Part shown: piece after piece, positions 44,746 through 55,979 of the stretch
How positions within the stretch are numbered: position 1 is the first letter of the stretch
Layout: each line of letters begins with the position of its first letter
From: Catonia carolina
Taxonomy: Eukaryota; Arthropoda; Insecta; Hemiptera; Achilidae
Assembly (NCBI GenBank): GCA_035578175.1
Contig: JAQMRL010000008.1
Location: forward strand, 93,422,541 to 93,486,540
Length of the DNA stretch: 64,000 bases
Direction of reading: 5' to 3'
Made by a program: the position numbers and the translations under genes
Notes under the pieces: generated by a model
Told to the model about the DNA's origin: nothing
The model's input: only the letters and a program-made list of their open reading frames with translations
Databases searched by the model: none

Positions 44746-44895
44746 CTGATGCCAAATGTTCCGTAACCAGCAATCAATTCAAAGACTCTGACTAACTGTA
44801 AACGTAGAGCATCTCTTCTTCTTCGTCTTCTCATATTTTCTTGTTTCCGGTCTACTGCTTCTCTTATGTAAACTACCAACTCTTCCATAAGATCT
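44746..44895 (-). CDS. fry: Furry (fry) internal exon
   Basis: Second fry exon in the window, 150 nt, with acceptor TTTTTTAG before 44895 and donor GTATAA after 44746. With the preceding exon it reads [19 protein letters not shown], then [20 protein letters not shown], then [11 protein letters not shown]. The arginine-rich run followed by LRLQLVR is a well conserved Furry hallmark and makes the identification secure. It closes in phase 2 (AG), completed by T from the next exon. The intron to the 45759 donor is only 863 bp and contains no recognisable transposon, unlike the other introns. No frameshift or stop is present. Confidence 0.96.
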
Positions 44896-45758
44896 CTAAA
44901 AAACAAATTACAAAATTTATTTTAATAGAAGTAAACAACAATTAACCTACTGAATTTGAGTGTCCCATCTGACATAATCGAGGCTGTGCAATTATTTTTT
45001 AGGTTAATCATTTTAAAACTTTTACTAAAATGTGGATGATATTATTAAAATTGTATCGAAAGTTAAAAATTCTATTTTTTCTAATTTAGTTTATAAACAA
45101 TATTTTTTTAACTTTCAATCTATGTAATTTTTCGTTAAATTTTAAAAACTACAGACAATATTGTACATTATAACAGGACGTTCATTAAGTAAAATTTGAC
45201 TGAAATATTTTTTACATACAATAATTTACCATAAATATGTATTTTTTATTTATACTGTTTGCTGTTTTGACCAAGGTTTTTTCCGACCCTTGGTCCCTTT
45301 CGGTACAATATTCTGTTATTCATAACAGTTCCTTTTCTTTGCCATGCCGTATCATATTTTCCCAATTCCATATCCTAAACTGTTACGTATAAAAACTTAT
45401 TTTATTTTATAGGACAATAAAAATTTATTTATAAGGAATTCCAATACAATGATTTATTTACATTTTTATGAAACTAAAATTTAAGCTGTTCTCCAGGTAG
45501 CCCACAACTGCTGTTGGAAGGTCATTTCAGAAGTTAAGTTGCACTTATTGGACTTGATAAGACATCCATTTAACAGTAGATCATGAAAATGAAAAATTAA
45601 AGCAGCATTAAGAATCCCAGAGGTCAAAACTAATGATGCGTTGTCATTTAGGTTATACAAACAAGTTGCAAGATGAATTCAAAAGACTTATCCATAGTTC
45701 TAATTGGCAATAACTTACAACAAAAATTAATTTTTTCACATAAATATATTTTACTCAC
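44896..45758. other. short fry intron, no element recognised
   Basis: Bounded by the GTGAGT donor and TTTTTTAG acceptor. No transposon or gene is seen inside. Confidence 0.6.
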
Positions 45759-45923
45759 TTCAAAGCATCTGAATTAACTTTTCCAAGAGCTTGCACTGCA
45801 GCATCTCTAACATCATTCGTTTCGCATCTTAATAACGGTATAACTAACTTGTATAAACCAGAAGGTGAAACTGATGGGCTTTTAGTGTCTGCACGTTCTG
45901 CATTTAAACTATCGGGTGATGAA
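45759..45923 (-). CDS. fry: Furry (fry) internal exon
   Basis: Coding exon of Furry, a giant Armadillo/HEAT-repeat scaffold that activates NDR/Trc kinases and organises cell-shape and dendrite patterning (family knowledge). The minus strand has an acceptor ending TTGCAG just before 45923 and a donor GTGAGT after 45759. The 165-nt exon reads without stops in one frame, beginning [15 protein letters not shown] and ending with [18 protein letters not shown]. The block [14 protein letters not shown] followed by VRDAAV is characteristic of insect Furry near residue 1000. It ends in phase 2 (AA), and the next exon at 44895 supplies the A of a lysine codon. The serine-rich start is a low-complexity linker. 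The upstream exon that would normally encode the preceding Furry segment is not seen in the window. Confidence 0.93.
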
Positions 45924-46444
45924 CTGCAATAAATAATAAATAATTTTACACATTAAAAAGTAAAAGAACAATTTTTAATTTATAAAATTTGGTTTAATGG
46001 ATTTATAACAACAGATAATGCTACAAATATAAAGAAAATTACAAGATTACATCAAATTTGATATACACAAGTAAAACTCCTTCATAAAATATAATTAGTT
46101 ATAATAATTTGGTTTAAACAAGACATTAGATGTTTCAGAGACTCCTAAAAACATCACAATTTTTGTTTTTTTTTGTAATTAGTAAAGACACAAACAAAAA
46201 TTCCACACATTTTTGTAATTCCAATAACACACTATTAAAACTTAGAACAGCGTAGTTGTAACTAATTTCCGCTTAACGAATTTAAAAAATTGTAACACAT
46301 CAATTATTCACTGAAAAAGAGTAATATGAAATAAATACACATCGAAGCAGAACAATGAAAATGAATGAACGAATAATACATGATTCAAATATTTAAAATT
46401 TTCTGAAACATTTTTAACATAAAAACAATAATATTATGTTTGTT

Positions 46445-46530
46445 GCTTTAATGGCCCAGTTGGTAATGCAGTTGACCTCAAAGCTGAAAATCCCAGGATT
46501 AATTCCTGGCAAGAACCTATAAACTTTCAC
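46445..46530 (+). repeat. tRNA-like SINE head
   Basis: A-box-like TGGCCCAGTTGGTAATGC and degenerate B box GGATTAATTCC. Acceptor pairing is not possible. Confidence 0.45.
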
Positions 46531-46734
46531 ATTTTATTTGATTAACATGAAAATAACTCGCAGTAAAAACTGATCAGTGGTGACATAACTTGGAAAAAAA
46601 TCTATTTAGCTTAATCTAATTCAATCAATGTGAATCACAGAAACTTCTGATTACTATTCTAAGTGTGACCCATAAATTAGTAACTTAAAATGCAATTGGA
46701 CAGAAAATATTCATATTTATTTTAAATTGAATCA

Positions 46735-47348
46735 TTGAGGAATGGGTGGGAAACCCATAATGGGCGATGTCGTGAATGGGAATTCACCTGATCGCTCGGA
46801 GAATATGATTATGGAACTATTTTGGATTTTTTATTGGGAATATTAGGAAGGAATAATTGAAGGTAAATTTTTATTATTATGATTCGGATTCGGGGAGAGG
46901 TAGTTTTAGAGCATTGATGAAGGAGTAATTTATTTAGATGAAATTAGGAAATTGATTAATTATAGGAAATAGTTAAAGGAAATCATGGAATGGCAGTATG
47001 CATTTGTCTTCTGGTGGATGGTAGTCTTCGTATATTTTTCTGATGATCTCTAATTCTGATACTCTACCAGAATCATGAAGTTTGCGAGATGTGTTGTAGA
47101 TATAGTCTGTGAGGGATGGGAATTGGACGTTTTCTAATATGATGGTGTTAGGGATGAGATAATGAAAATTGGAGATTACGCGTAGGATTCTGTTTTGAAA
47201 AGAGGAAAATTTTTGTTTATTGGAATTAGAGAGGATGGGCCACCAGACTGGTGCCCCATAGAGGAGAGAAGATCGGATTATCGCAGAATAAATTAGGAGT
47301 TTTAGTGATTTTGTAAAAGCTTTGGAACGAAGGATCGGGGATTTTAAA
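46735..47348 (-). pseudogene. Jockey-like LINE RT C-terminal fragment
   Basis: A minus-strand frame open from about 47348 to TAA at 46973 reads SPILRSKAFTKSLKLLIYSA, IIRSSLLYGAPVWWPILSNS, NKQKFSSFQNRILRVISNFH, YLIPNTIILENVQFPSLTDY and ends with EDYHPPEDKCILPFHDFL. The SxLLYGAPVWW and QNxxLRxI words are characteristic of the segment after the RT domain in Jockey-type LINEs. It has no internal ATG, so ORF scans miss it. The frame is free of stops for about 125 codons, implying a recent insertion. Sequence to 46735 is probably its 3' UTR. Confidence 0.72.
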
Positions 47349-47431
47349 TTTTTTTAATAAGAATGTGTTTAATTTTAAATTAGACACATTCTTATTAACA
47401 TGTAGTTATCCAAAATTTAAAATCTTCAATA
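47339..47431. repeat. interrupted palindrome
   Basis: Inner stem of 15 perfect pairs (47354-47368 with 47384-47398, TTAATAAGAATGTGT), plus outer GATTTTAAATTTT paired with AAAATTTAAAATC. It could be a tiny foldback MITE or an intronic hairpin. Confidence 0.6.
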
Positions 47432-47950
47432 ACTTTTCAATACACTTCAAAGTTTATAAATAAATGACTGTGCATGAAACTTGTATATTTTGTTTTTCTA
47501 AGTTTCGAACATGTTCTGTATGAGAAGACAATCTGAAGGTATCAAAGTATATGGAAACGCATAAAAACATGATTCAACTTATTTAATACTATTTATTACC
47601 TACATAATCATACATCTGAAACTTAACCTGACCTTTAAACTACATCGTTCATTGTACAAAGATGGTGGATAGCCATTTGTTGAACCAATCAGCTTAAATA
47701 CTATTCCTTTCACAATACTATTTTTTTAAATGAAAATACTATTTTTTAAATTAATTGGCACCTTAAAATGATTTCTTCTCTTTCAGAACATATTAAAAAT
47801 TTTAATGAAATATACAATTTTCCAGCTTAGTCAAATAATTGTAGATTTATTCTCATATTTTATCATTTATATTTACAATTTATATTATACTGCTCTGAAA
47901 TACAATTTTGTTTAAAATTTTCAGATCAAGAAGCATAAATACATACACAT

Positions 47951-48691
47951 GAGGGTCATTCGGAAAATAAAGAACGTTTTGATCTGACAAGCCACACAGT
48001 AACCCCCACCACCTCCGCTGCTGAGTCATTGACCTTCCACTCACCATGGCCCATTATGGCGCTAACAGCGAGCTGTAACAGTCGTGTATTGATTATTTGT
48101 AAGTCTTTAAAATGTGAGACAAAATTAATGATCCCGCCAAGTGTGAGGTTCGTAGTGTAATATGCTTTTTGAATGCTAAAAGGAGTGCAACCTATCGAAA
48201 TTTACAAACAAATAACGGATGTTTATGGTAATGTGATCGCCGCCATGGCATTCAAAACAAACGGCACAGATTGTTGCCAAGCAGTGTTGTGTTTCTGCAT
48301 GACAACAGAAGACCAAATTATGCTGCATTGATGAAGTACTTGCTGCAACAGTTCCGATGAAAGCTTTTTGATCGACCGCTCTATAACCCGGACTTCACGC
48401 CAAGTGATTTCCATCTGTTTCCCAAACTGAAGGACTTTTTGGGCAGGAATCAGTATGGAAGTGATTATGAACTGAAAGGTGTTAGAGAGTGGTTAAACAA
48501 CTTGGCGGCAACTGAGTATGCAGAGAGCATAGCGAAATTGGTGAAACGATACAACAAGTGTTTAAATTTGTATGGCGATTAAGTAGAAAAATAGTTTAAG
48601 TATCAGGTATATTGTAAAAGAAGTTTTGTTTGGCTATAATAAAAAATTTTCAAAATAAAGAAAAACATTCTTTACTTTCTGAATGACCCTT
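47951..48691 (+). mobile_element. internally deleted mariner element
   Basis: Ends GAGGGTCATTCGGAAAATAA (left) and, minus strand, AAGGGTCATTCAGAAAGTAA (right), each followed by AGAA. The plus strand from about 48278 reads VLFLHDNRRPNYAALMKYLL (second catalytic Asp), a TGA, then PLYNPDFTPSDFHLFPKLKD (third Asp), and ends LVKRYNKCLNLYGD with TAA at 48580. The HTH and first Asp regions are deleted. Confidence 0.8.
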
Positions 48692-48694
48692 GTA

Positions 48695-49390
48695 CATATA
48701 TAGAAAACCACAAAATTTGTCGTACATATTTGATTTAATTCCCAGCTAGGCTTAAGGAAATTTTAACACATGAAAATTTATTATTATAAGTTACATTACT
48801 CATTGTCGTCATTAATAACATAGTAACAGATGCAGCAATGATGTAGGCTATATAAGAAATTTACATAAGAAAATAAAATTTTATAATATTAACATCCAAT
48901 ACATTATAAATTCACATGAGTACTTTACCTAAATAAAATAAATTATCTCAGGCCAATCCGATTTTACACATATACATACAAACACACATCCCTAAATTTT
49001 CAAATTAAACATGCTAAGTAACAAATTAATAGAACGTTGTTAATTTCTTAACAAATATATGTATAATCATAAATAAATTTAGAATGTCAGGTTTTATTCT
49101 CGGCAAAGACTACACAGTAAAATATCCAGCACCTCAAACAAGATTGGTGAGCTACCATCACTGAAGAGCACTGTTTAAAGCCTACTCAGTCAGATAAGTA
49201 AAATTTAATATAGTCACTTGAGTCACGAGTTTGCCCTTGTTTGCAACTAGGGGTAAAGGGGGAAAGCATCAGTGCGCATGAGCGACTGCTTTAATTTCAG
49301 TATGACAAACATAAAAACTTATACTATACCCACAGCATATACAGTACATCGTAGGTTAACTGTACGAATATAACTGTTTGTTACCATAAA
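48695..49390. other. nothing recognised
   Basis: AT-rich intron sequence without supported features. Confidence 0.4.
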
Positions 49391-49398
49391 CACAAATG

Positions 49399-49690
49399 TC
49401 GGTTTCTCGAAAACGTGGTCAAACTATTGCTGAACGCAATGTAATAAAATGTAGTGAAGTTGAAGCTAAACAATAACGCCTGTCCGTGCCTCTTAACAAA
49501 AACCGTGAGCGAACGGCTAACTACTATGATGTTTCTCTTTCCACAATTTGAAAAATAAAGAAGGAGATTAAGGATGCGAAGAAGCTATTCTTTAACAGTT
49601 TTGTTAACACCTGGTAAAAAAGAAAATGGTTAGGTAGATACTAGAGACTGATAATGAAAACACCGATGTCAGCAATAGTAAAAAAGGTGA
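49399..49690 (+). pseudogene. N-terminal HTH remnant of an IS630-type transposase
   Basis: The plus frame MSVSRKRGQTIAERNVIKC, a stop, then RLSVPLNKNRERTANYYDVS and a KIKKEIKDAKK segment, followed in a shifted frame by a TPGKK-like word. This resembles the DNA-binding start of insect IS630/pogo-type transposases (PLxxxxERTAxxxxVSxxTIxKIKKE). Stops and a shift show it is dead; no catalytic part follows. Confidence 0.45.
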
Positions 49691-50094
49691 TTCATTCGTA
49701 ATTAAAGTAAATCAAATATTTCTAGTCATATAATTAAGCTCTAGGCAATATTACAGGTCATATTTATTTCTTATAAGATTTATGAAGAAAATATTTTCTC
49801 GGAATAAACCACAGCTTACAAAATTTATCTAGAAACTGCACGGTAGTGAAATGTATGAGTAGTGTCTCACTGTTGAGGTTAGCAGCACTGCAAATATTTC
49901 ACTTCCCGTCCTCACAGCCCATACATACACAAAAGGCAATCTCGTGACTTCAGTATCTATAACAAGGGTGTTACATCTAACTTCTAATAATTCTTGAAAG
50001 CTACATCAGGAAGACTTGCCAACAGTGAGCAGAAAAAATATTAAGTACCTTTACCTATCCCTACTCCAACAATGACAGTTTATTAATTGGTCTA

Positions 50095-50504
50095 CAGTGA
50101 AACCCCACAAATCCAAACCCCGGAAATACAAACATGTTTTTAATGAATTAAAGTTTCAAAAAACACATGAAAAATGAGAAACTTATGTATTGTGTCATAA
50201 ACATTTAAATAATTTACGTTGTAACATTATTTTACAAACAGTAAGTTGTTGAAAAATTGATAAAGAAAGTTGTTTGCATAACAAAGTACATATCCCAAAG
50301 TACTTACGTCCACTAGGATAAAAAACAGAAAAAGTAACCTCACTTGTCACACGTCAAATCAGCCTGCCTCTCTCAATTTACGATCGAATACTGTAAAAAG
50401 AGCTGGTTAATAGGTTTTTTTTTCATTTTTTTTTGGCAAATCCAAAAAAATGAAAACCAAACAGGTTACAGCCACAATTAGTTTAAAATTGAGGGATTTC
50501 ATTG
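50095..50504. mobile_element. pogo-like MITE
   Basis: Ends CAGTGAAACCCCACAAATCC (left) and, minus strand, CAATGAAATCCCTCAATTTT (right), TA on both sides. An internal block AATCCAAACCCC resembles the 32729 family ends. No coding sequence. Confidence 0.55.
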
Positions 50505-50609
50505 TACTTTAATTCTGAATTTGATGAACCAGATAGGAATAATTAAGAACAGCACTTTATTTAAGTATGTATTTATTTTGGTTATAAGTTTAGTAAAATG
50601 TTATGTTTG

Positions 50610-51006
50610 GAGTGTACTGCTTTACAGATAAGAAATATGGACATTACGGGTATAAGGAAGACAAATGCTTTTGAAAAAAGGTATGGAGATGATTAGAGAA
50701 AAAAATGGGCTGACAGAATAAGGAATGTAAGACGCATTACGAAGAGTGGAAGAGAAGAAATATTTTATACGATAAAGGAGAGCTAATTGGTTAGGACAAA
50801 CAATGAAAGGAGAAATATAATTAAAATTATACTAGAAGGAATAAAATAAGGTGAAAAGAGAAAAGGATGCAAGGAATAAAAGTTATGAATTATTTAAAAG
50901 AAATACAATCTATCAAAAAATAAAAGACTACTATCGGAAAACAGAACAAGTGGGAGACAATCAAAGTGCATGGGATCTGCTTAAGAGCACATAACCTCAT
51001 GATGAT
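50610..51006 (+). pseudogene. LINE 3' remnant with (GAT)n tail
   Basis: A broken plus-strand frame with EEKKYFIR and RRANWLGQTMKGEI, later a region ending CMGSA-AEHITS-like; the 3' end CATAACCTCATGATGAT is typical of RTE/Jockey-type LINEs that end in a trinucleotide repeat. Several stops. Confidence 0.45.
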
Positions 51007-51464
51007 ATTGGGAGATTGTTGAGGGAGGAGACATCTGGAGATAAGCAGGAGTGCCCTCTCCCACAGTAAATCAATCCTTCCCCACTCTCATAGAGTAGGC
51101 ACACTTCTTTCCTGAGCTGGTGATGAAAGAGATGAATGAAAGGGAGAGAGAGTTAGTGTTGATCAGTGACGGCAAGAGGGGAATTAGGCTACAGTTTCCT
51201 TCCACGCCCCGCTGACAAGTGTGTATATTTTGTAAACCCAACATTTCCCTTGTAGTATTGTATAAACAGTTCCAAGGGAAGTGGAGGGTTCTTTGCTGAT
51301 GTCGGATCAAGTGGTCAGGCGGCAGGTTTTTGGTTGGTAGGCGGTTGCGGCCTCTTGGAAGCTAGACGAGGACGCCTCAATTGATTCCAACACTACTTCC
51401 CCCAACATGAGGGAGTGAAAATGAGTTGTTCTCAACACCTCAGATAAAAAAATACCTCATGATG
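51007..51464 (+). mobile_element. insertion or SINE duplicating the LINE tail
   Basis: Unique GC-richer segment ending AAATACCTCATGATGATGAT, so ACCTCATGATGAT occurs at both its borders (50994-51006 and 51452-51464). It is either a retroposed unit that uses the same 3' tail as the upstream LINE or an insertion with a 13-bp target duplication. No coding sequence recognised. Confidence 0.4.
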
Positions 51465-51593
51465 ATGATAAACCAAAATATAAATGCATTTTTATTTACA
51501 GGTTGTATAAATCAACAAGTTATTAATCCTAAAAAAAATTACAAAAATGTAACACTTCTCAGTAAGATTTTGTTAATTTATTGATTCTTTTTT

Positions 51594-52430
51594 GCTTTCT
51601 CTTGCCCTGTATAAACATATTATAGGTAAGGAAAGTATTGTTTTCGTGTTGAACTTTCGAAATCAGTTTCCACCGGAAATACATATTTTCAGACCCCAAA
51701 CCGAAAAAACATGTGTTTAGCGATTGGTCTGTGTGAGAATATAATATCTCAAGAATGGAACATAGTACAAAGTTGAAACTTAGAACTTAAGTTAGGTCCT
51801 ACACGGGGACCCAACATGAACATTTTCATTAAAATCAGTCAACTGGACATAGGACATAGTAGTTTATTTATGCAATTTTCTTAGAAATGGCGACTACAAT
51901 TTTTTTTAAAACTGCTTTATTTAACTACTACATTTTTAATGTTCTACAAGAAAGGTTAAGTCCCATATCTACTGAAATTCTTTGGGGCTGTGCTCTCATA
52001 ATAAAAACAGGTTTTTTTTTAAGAATATGGCCTTAATATACATTTTAGGCCAAAAGTGTATATAATTAGAGTTATTAACTACAAAAAACTGCAACTTTAA
52101 TTTCAACTGTTTTTTTTTCTAGAACACTTAATTTGGCATCAATTAGTGATTTTCTATATCATTCTCATTAAAATCTGTAAAAAAAATTTAAATTTTTTTA
52201 AGATTGCGGCCTTAATAATATGACAAAAGTTTACATAATCAAATTATAGAAAATTAAAAACTTACAACTTTTAGTTCAAGAATTTTTTACTACAGAGGTT
52301 GATTTTCAATTGGCAACATTCATTTATGATTTAAATAAGGTTATGTTTTTTATTTTACATTTCATGATTAAACTTAGGTTATATTTTTCATTATTTACAT
52401 TGGCACGAGAAAGCCGTACAACCAGATTTT
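51594..52430 (+). mobile_element. Helitron-like family 1, copy J (opposite orientation)
   Basis: Begins GCTTTCTCTTGCC (51594-51606) and ends TTGGCACGAGAAAGCC with CCAGATTTTTT, the 3' hairpin being mostly lost. The CA array is reduced to TGTGTGAG. Body blocks follow the reverse order of copies A and G. Confidence 0.6.
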
Positions 52431-52559
52431 TTAATTTAAAAAAAAAATTATTTCAATGGTATAACAAAAATTAAGAGCAAAATTAGAAGTTTACATATAG
52501 AAATAAAAAGAAATATAGAGAAGAAAAAATTCTGAAAAAAAACATCAATAATTATAATA

Positions 52560-53951
52560 CAGTAGTACCCCCGTTTAACGCTTGAGATGCGTTCCGCAGC
52601 CATCGGGCGTTAAATGAAACAGCGCTGTACGGGGTCGAACGATTACGTAATCACATTGGGTTCCGTAAAACACTCGTACTACACAGTACGTAGTACTGCA
52701 ATACATACAGGGTGAGGCATATGTATGGGAACCCTTCACTAAGTTGGAAACTGTTGTAGATATAATACTGTAATTTTCAGGATAAGTTATTGGTCAAATA
52801 CTTTACCTTTTGACGTACAACTGAATTTCAACCCCTTCTAAGGGGGTGGCCTAGGGGTTGTAACTCAAATATTTTAAAAGTAAACACCCATTGTGTGGTA
52901 CATCATTTTAAAGACCTTTTAAATACAAGAAAAAAGGCATAAATAAAAATTCTCCATGATACTTGTATCCAAAATGGCAGCTGATTGAAGATTTAGTTTT
53001 TAAAGAAATGGTTGACACAATAATGAAACTAAATTGCTGTTAATGTGACCTCATAATAAACAATGTTAGATAATATTAATAGTTAAAAATATTGAAAAAT
53101 AAACAATGAAATCAATTTAACAAAAAAAAAACCAACAAATGGAAAAGTACATTACAAAAAAAGACATTTCAAATCACTATTATTGGTAATAAAATAAAAT
53201 AACTGATGTTATTAGATTGGACGAAGAGGGGCAATAGAATGACCAGCGAGATCATCATTGGATTACTTTCTATGGGGCCACTTAAAAAGTATTGTTTACC
53301 GTAGTAAGCTGCAAAATATCAATGACCTACGAAATAAAATTGAAGAAGCAGCACAAACCATCACTGAGGAGTCATTAAATAATGCGGTGTCATCATTATA
53401 TGACAGACTGGCACACTGTCAAACGAGAGAAGGAGGGCATTTCGAGCATCTTTTAAATTGAAATGTAAATAGTAGTAAACAGATTACTAAATAAATAACC
53501 AGTTTTTTCAATGTATTTCGTTATTCATTTAAAAAAATGTTGTTCTAAGTTTCATTATTGTGTCAACCATTTCTTTTAGAACTAAAACTTCAATCAGCCA
53601 CCATTTTGGATACAAGTATCATAGAGAATTTTTATTTATGCCGTTTTTCTTGTATTATAAAGGCCTTTAAAATGATGTACCACACAGTGGATGTTTACAT
53701 TTAAAATATTTGAGTTACAACCCCTAGGCCACCCCCTTAGAAGGGGTTGAAATTCAGTTGTACGTCAAAAGGTACGACAAAAGGCATGTCAAATTATACA
53801 TTGAAAATACAAGACACAGTACGTTACACATTAAAGAATGTGCCGGCTAGTACAACGCATTACCTGTACAAACCTCTGATGACCTTGAAGGCTTCATAAA
53901 AGCATTATAACGAATCAGGGCTAAACAGAAGCGTTATGCGAAGTATTACTG
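52560..53951. mobile_element. pogo-like element hosting another transposon
   Basis: Outer ends CAGTAGTACCCCCGTTTAAC (left) and, minus strand, CAGTAATACTTCGCATAACG (right), TA on both sides. The interior is largely a separate long-TIR element (52709-53775), so this is a nested pair. No pogo transposase is left. Confidence 0.6.
52709..53775 (+). mobile_element. long-TIR Tc1/mariner-type element, nested
   Basis: Arms of about 225 bp are inverted: 52799-53030 against 53548-53775, including ACTGAATTTCAACCCCTTCT and AAAATGGCAGCTGATTGAAG words. The first 90 bp at the left (CAGGGTGAGGCATATGTATG onward) have no partner at the right, so that end is truncated. The plus strand carries the end of a DDE transposase: ARSSLDYFLWGHLKSIVYRS, then SLYDRLAHCQTREGGHFEHL. 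The frame 53258-53461 is intact to its stop; the catalytic core is deleted. Confidence 0.75.
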
Positions 53952-54824
53952 TATTAAAAATGGTTAATAAACAAATATTATAATATTTAAGATCACATTA
54001 TTTGAAGAATTAAACATAGTTAAAAAAGAGACACTAAAACAAACAACAAACAAGTATTAAAAAATTTAATAATAAAATAGGTACACATAATTAAATTTTC
54101 ACACTTTAAAATTATTATTTGAAATAATTTACATCTTGATCAAAACTATAACTGAACTAGACAAATTAAATAAAAAAAATAACATAAATGCATGCATTAA
54201 ATACATTTATAAACACTAAAACTACTCAATTTAATAAGCACATAGTTATTATATTAGTTATAACATTACTGTGCATATTAAGTGTATGATACTGTGCTGA
54301 AACATTAAACACTAAACAAAATGTGCTTTATTTTTCAAGACAATAAAAAAAAACCAATAAAAAAATATTTGTAATAGTTTACTGACCAATGACATTCATT
54401 TATACATTTTTCGTTTTACATTCATCACGTGAATAGTTATTTTTAATTTTATCTATGTACTTTCATATTGTGAAACTTTCAATAAGTAAAACGATATTGA
54501 GAATGAAACACCTGTTACTTAACTGAAGAAATATTATTTACCAATACACAATATAATAAATACATTACGTTCAAACTGATTTTGATATTTTTATATTGAT
54601 ACACACTGGGTAACAATTTTCAAACACAAATTAAATATTGGGTACTTTTCTATTAACAATGGAGGGACTTCTCTAATTTTACCTTAATTCTTTATTTATA
54701 TATAGTTTATAATTTATTTATATTTGTTCGTTAATGTTATCTAAATGTATTTTTAATGAAATAAAGTAGAGTCGAAAATCCAAACCTATTGGGACCATTT
54801 CTATTTTAAATAATAAATTTATAC
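53952..54824. other. AT-rich, nothing recognised
   Basis: No supported feature. Confidence 0.4.
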
Positions 54825-55190
54825 AATAAATTTCACTAACCTTTTTAAGCTGCCTTGATTTATACTATCTGTTACGTACATAAGTTTCGGTGGATCCACT
54901 ATCATCATCAGAGTATAGAATATCATTTGAAACTTAAAAAATTTTATTTAAAATTTGTAGAAGATATTACATCTTCAGTCATCTATATAAAACCTTATCA
55001 GTTATCTATCTCAGTTTTATAATATAGACAACTGAAGATGTAATATCTTCTACAAATTTTAAATAATAAACTTTTAGTTTCAAATGATATTCTATACTCT
55101 GATGATGATGGATCCACTGAAATATGTGTAAGTAACAGATAGTAGAAATCATGGCCGCCTAAAAAGGATAGTGAAATTTATTACATAAAA
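54825..55190. mobile_element. foldback MITE
   Basis: Inverted arms of about 165 bp (54825-54993 and 55018-55190) around a spacer of about 25 bp, with AATTTCACTA outer words and a GTGGATCCAC-type inner palindrome. It is unrelated in sequence to the 38-42 kb foldback but shares with it a CTGA(A/T)GA...GAAA...GTAAG motif in each arm. Non-coding. Confidence 0.8.
55095..55134 (+). ncRNA. hammerhead-ribozyme-like motif in foldback MITE
   Basis: CTGATGA (55099-55105), a GGATCC-centred stem region, GAAA (55119-55122), a possible 3-bp AUA/UGU stem III and GTA (55128-55130). AGTA after the triplet can pair with TACT before the core (4-bp stem I). Stem II is imperfect, and the left-arm mirror is less well formed. 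Confidence 0.28.
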
Positions 55191-55406
55191 TACAATTGAT
55201 TTCAAGCTGCCGGATGCATAAAGATTTGGTTAAGTTATTTGTTTAAACCTTGCTCATTTGTTTTAAAACAAAAGTTTATAAAACATGTTACACAATGTAA
55301 GTTAAACAGTGCTTACTTATAAAATGTTACAAAACATTTATGAAATGAAGTTGTAGTTGTTTGGTTTAAAGAAAATATTATTGCAGCTGATTCCTGATAG
55401 AACTTT

Positions 55407-55547
55407 TTTTTTTTTTTTTTTTATTGAGTGATGATGCTTACATAAGCCTTGGGCTTGTGCGCAGGTATTTGATATGTGGTGATTTACAGCCAGACAAAAA
55501 TCGCCAGACAAAAAAAATGCCAGACCTGACCGGGAATCGAACCCAGG
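55407..55547 (-). repeat. tRNA-derived SINE, second subfamily (reverse, truncated)
   Basis: T run at the left (A tail), body, and B-box GGTTCGATTCCCGG near 55540. The tRNA head beyond it is missing. Related to 44515. Confidence 0.6.
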
Positions 55548-55629
55548 ATTATAAAAACAATTAGACACAATTGTTAATAGTACTTTGGAGGAGGCCAGGT
55601 TTCAGCACTTTATGGGGAACCAAAAATTT

Positions 55630-55728
55630 AATTTCATTGATCCAGAAACCGGCACACATACTCAAATCATTGATTGGTTATGGGGAAGAGCTAATTGGCA
55701 TAACAAAAGGCATCGTGGTACAGCTTAG
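55630..55728 (+). pseudogene. Merlin/ISXO2-like transposase C-terminal fragment
   Basis: The frame NFIDPETGTHTQIIDWLWGR, ANWHNKRHRGTA then TAG. The word (N)F(V/I)DPETGxHTQxIExxW followed by a basic RGT segment is the C-terminal signature of Merlin (IS1016/ISXO2-like) DDE transposases. After the stop, degenerate sequence (TPVGVIP...) continues the alignment loosely. Nothing upstream is recognisable. Confidence 0.6.
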
Positions 55729-55979
55729 ACACCAGTTGGAGTCATACCATGATACTATGCTATTTCTATGCTGGTCCATCGTAGTGTTTTGGTCACAAAG
55801 GCAGTAAGGACGCTGAGGGTGGTTGCTTCTGCTGCCGTGAGATAGCGCAGACAGAAAACTTCTCACAGTGCTTGTGCGACTATGAGTGGGTAAGGCACAC
55901 ATCTGATGTGGCTAGTGAGGTAGTTCAGTATCAATCTTCTTCACGAGAAGGTCGACATGGAGTTAGCTTAGAACACTCA

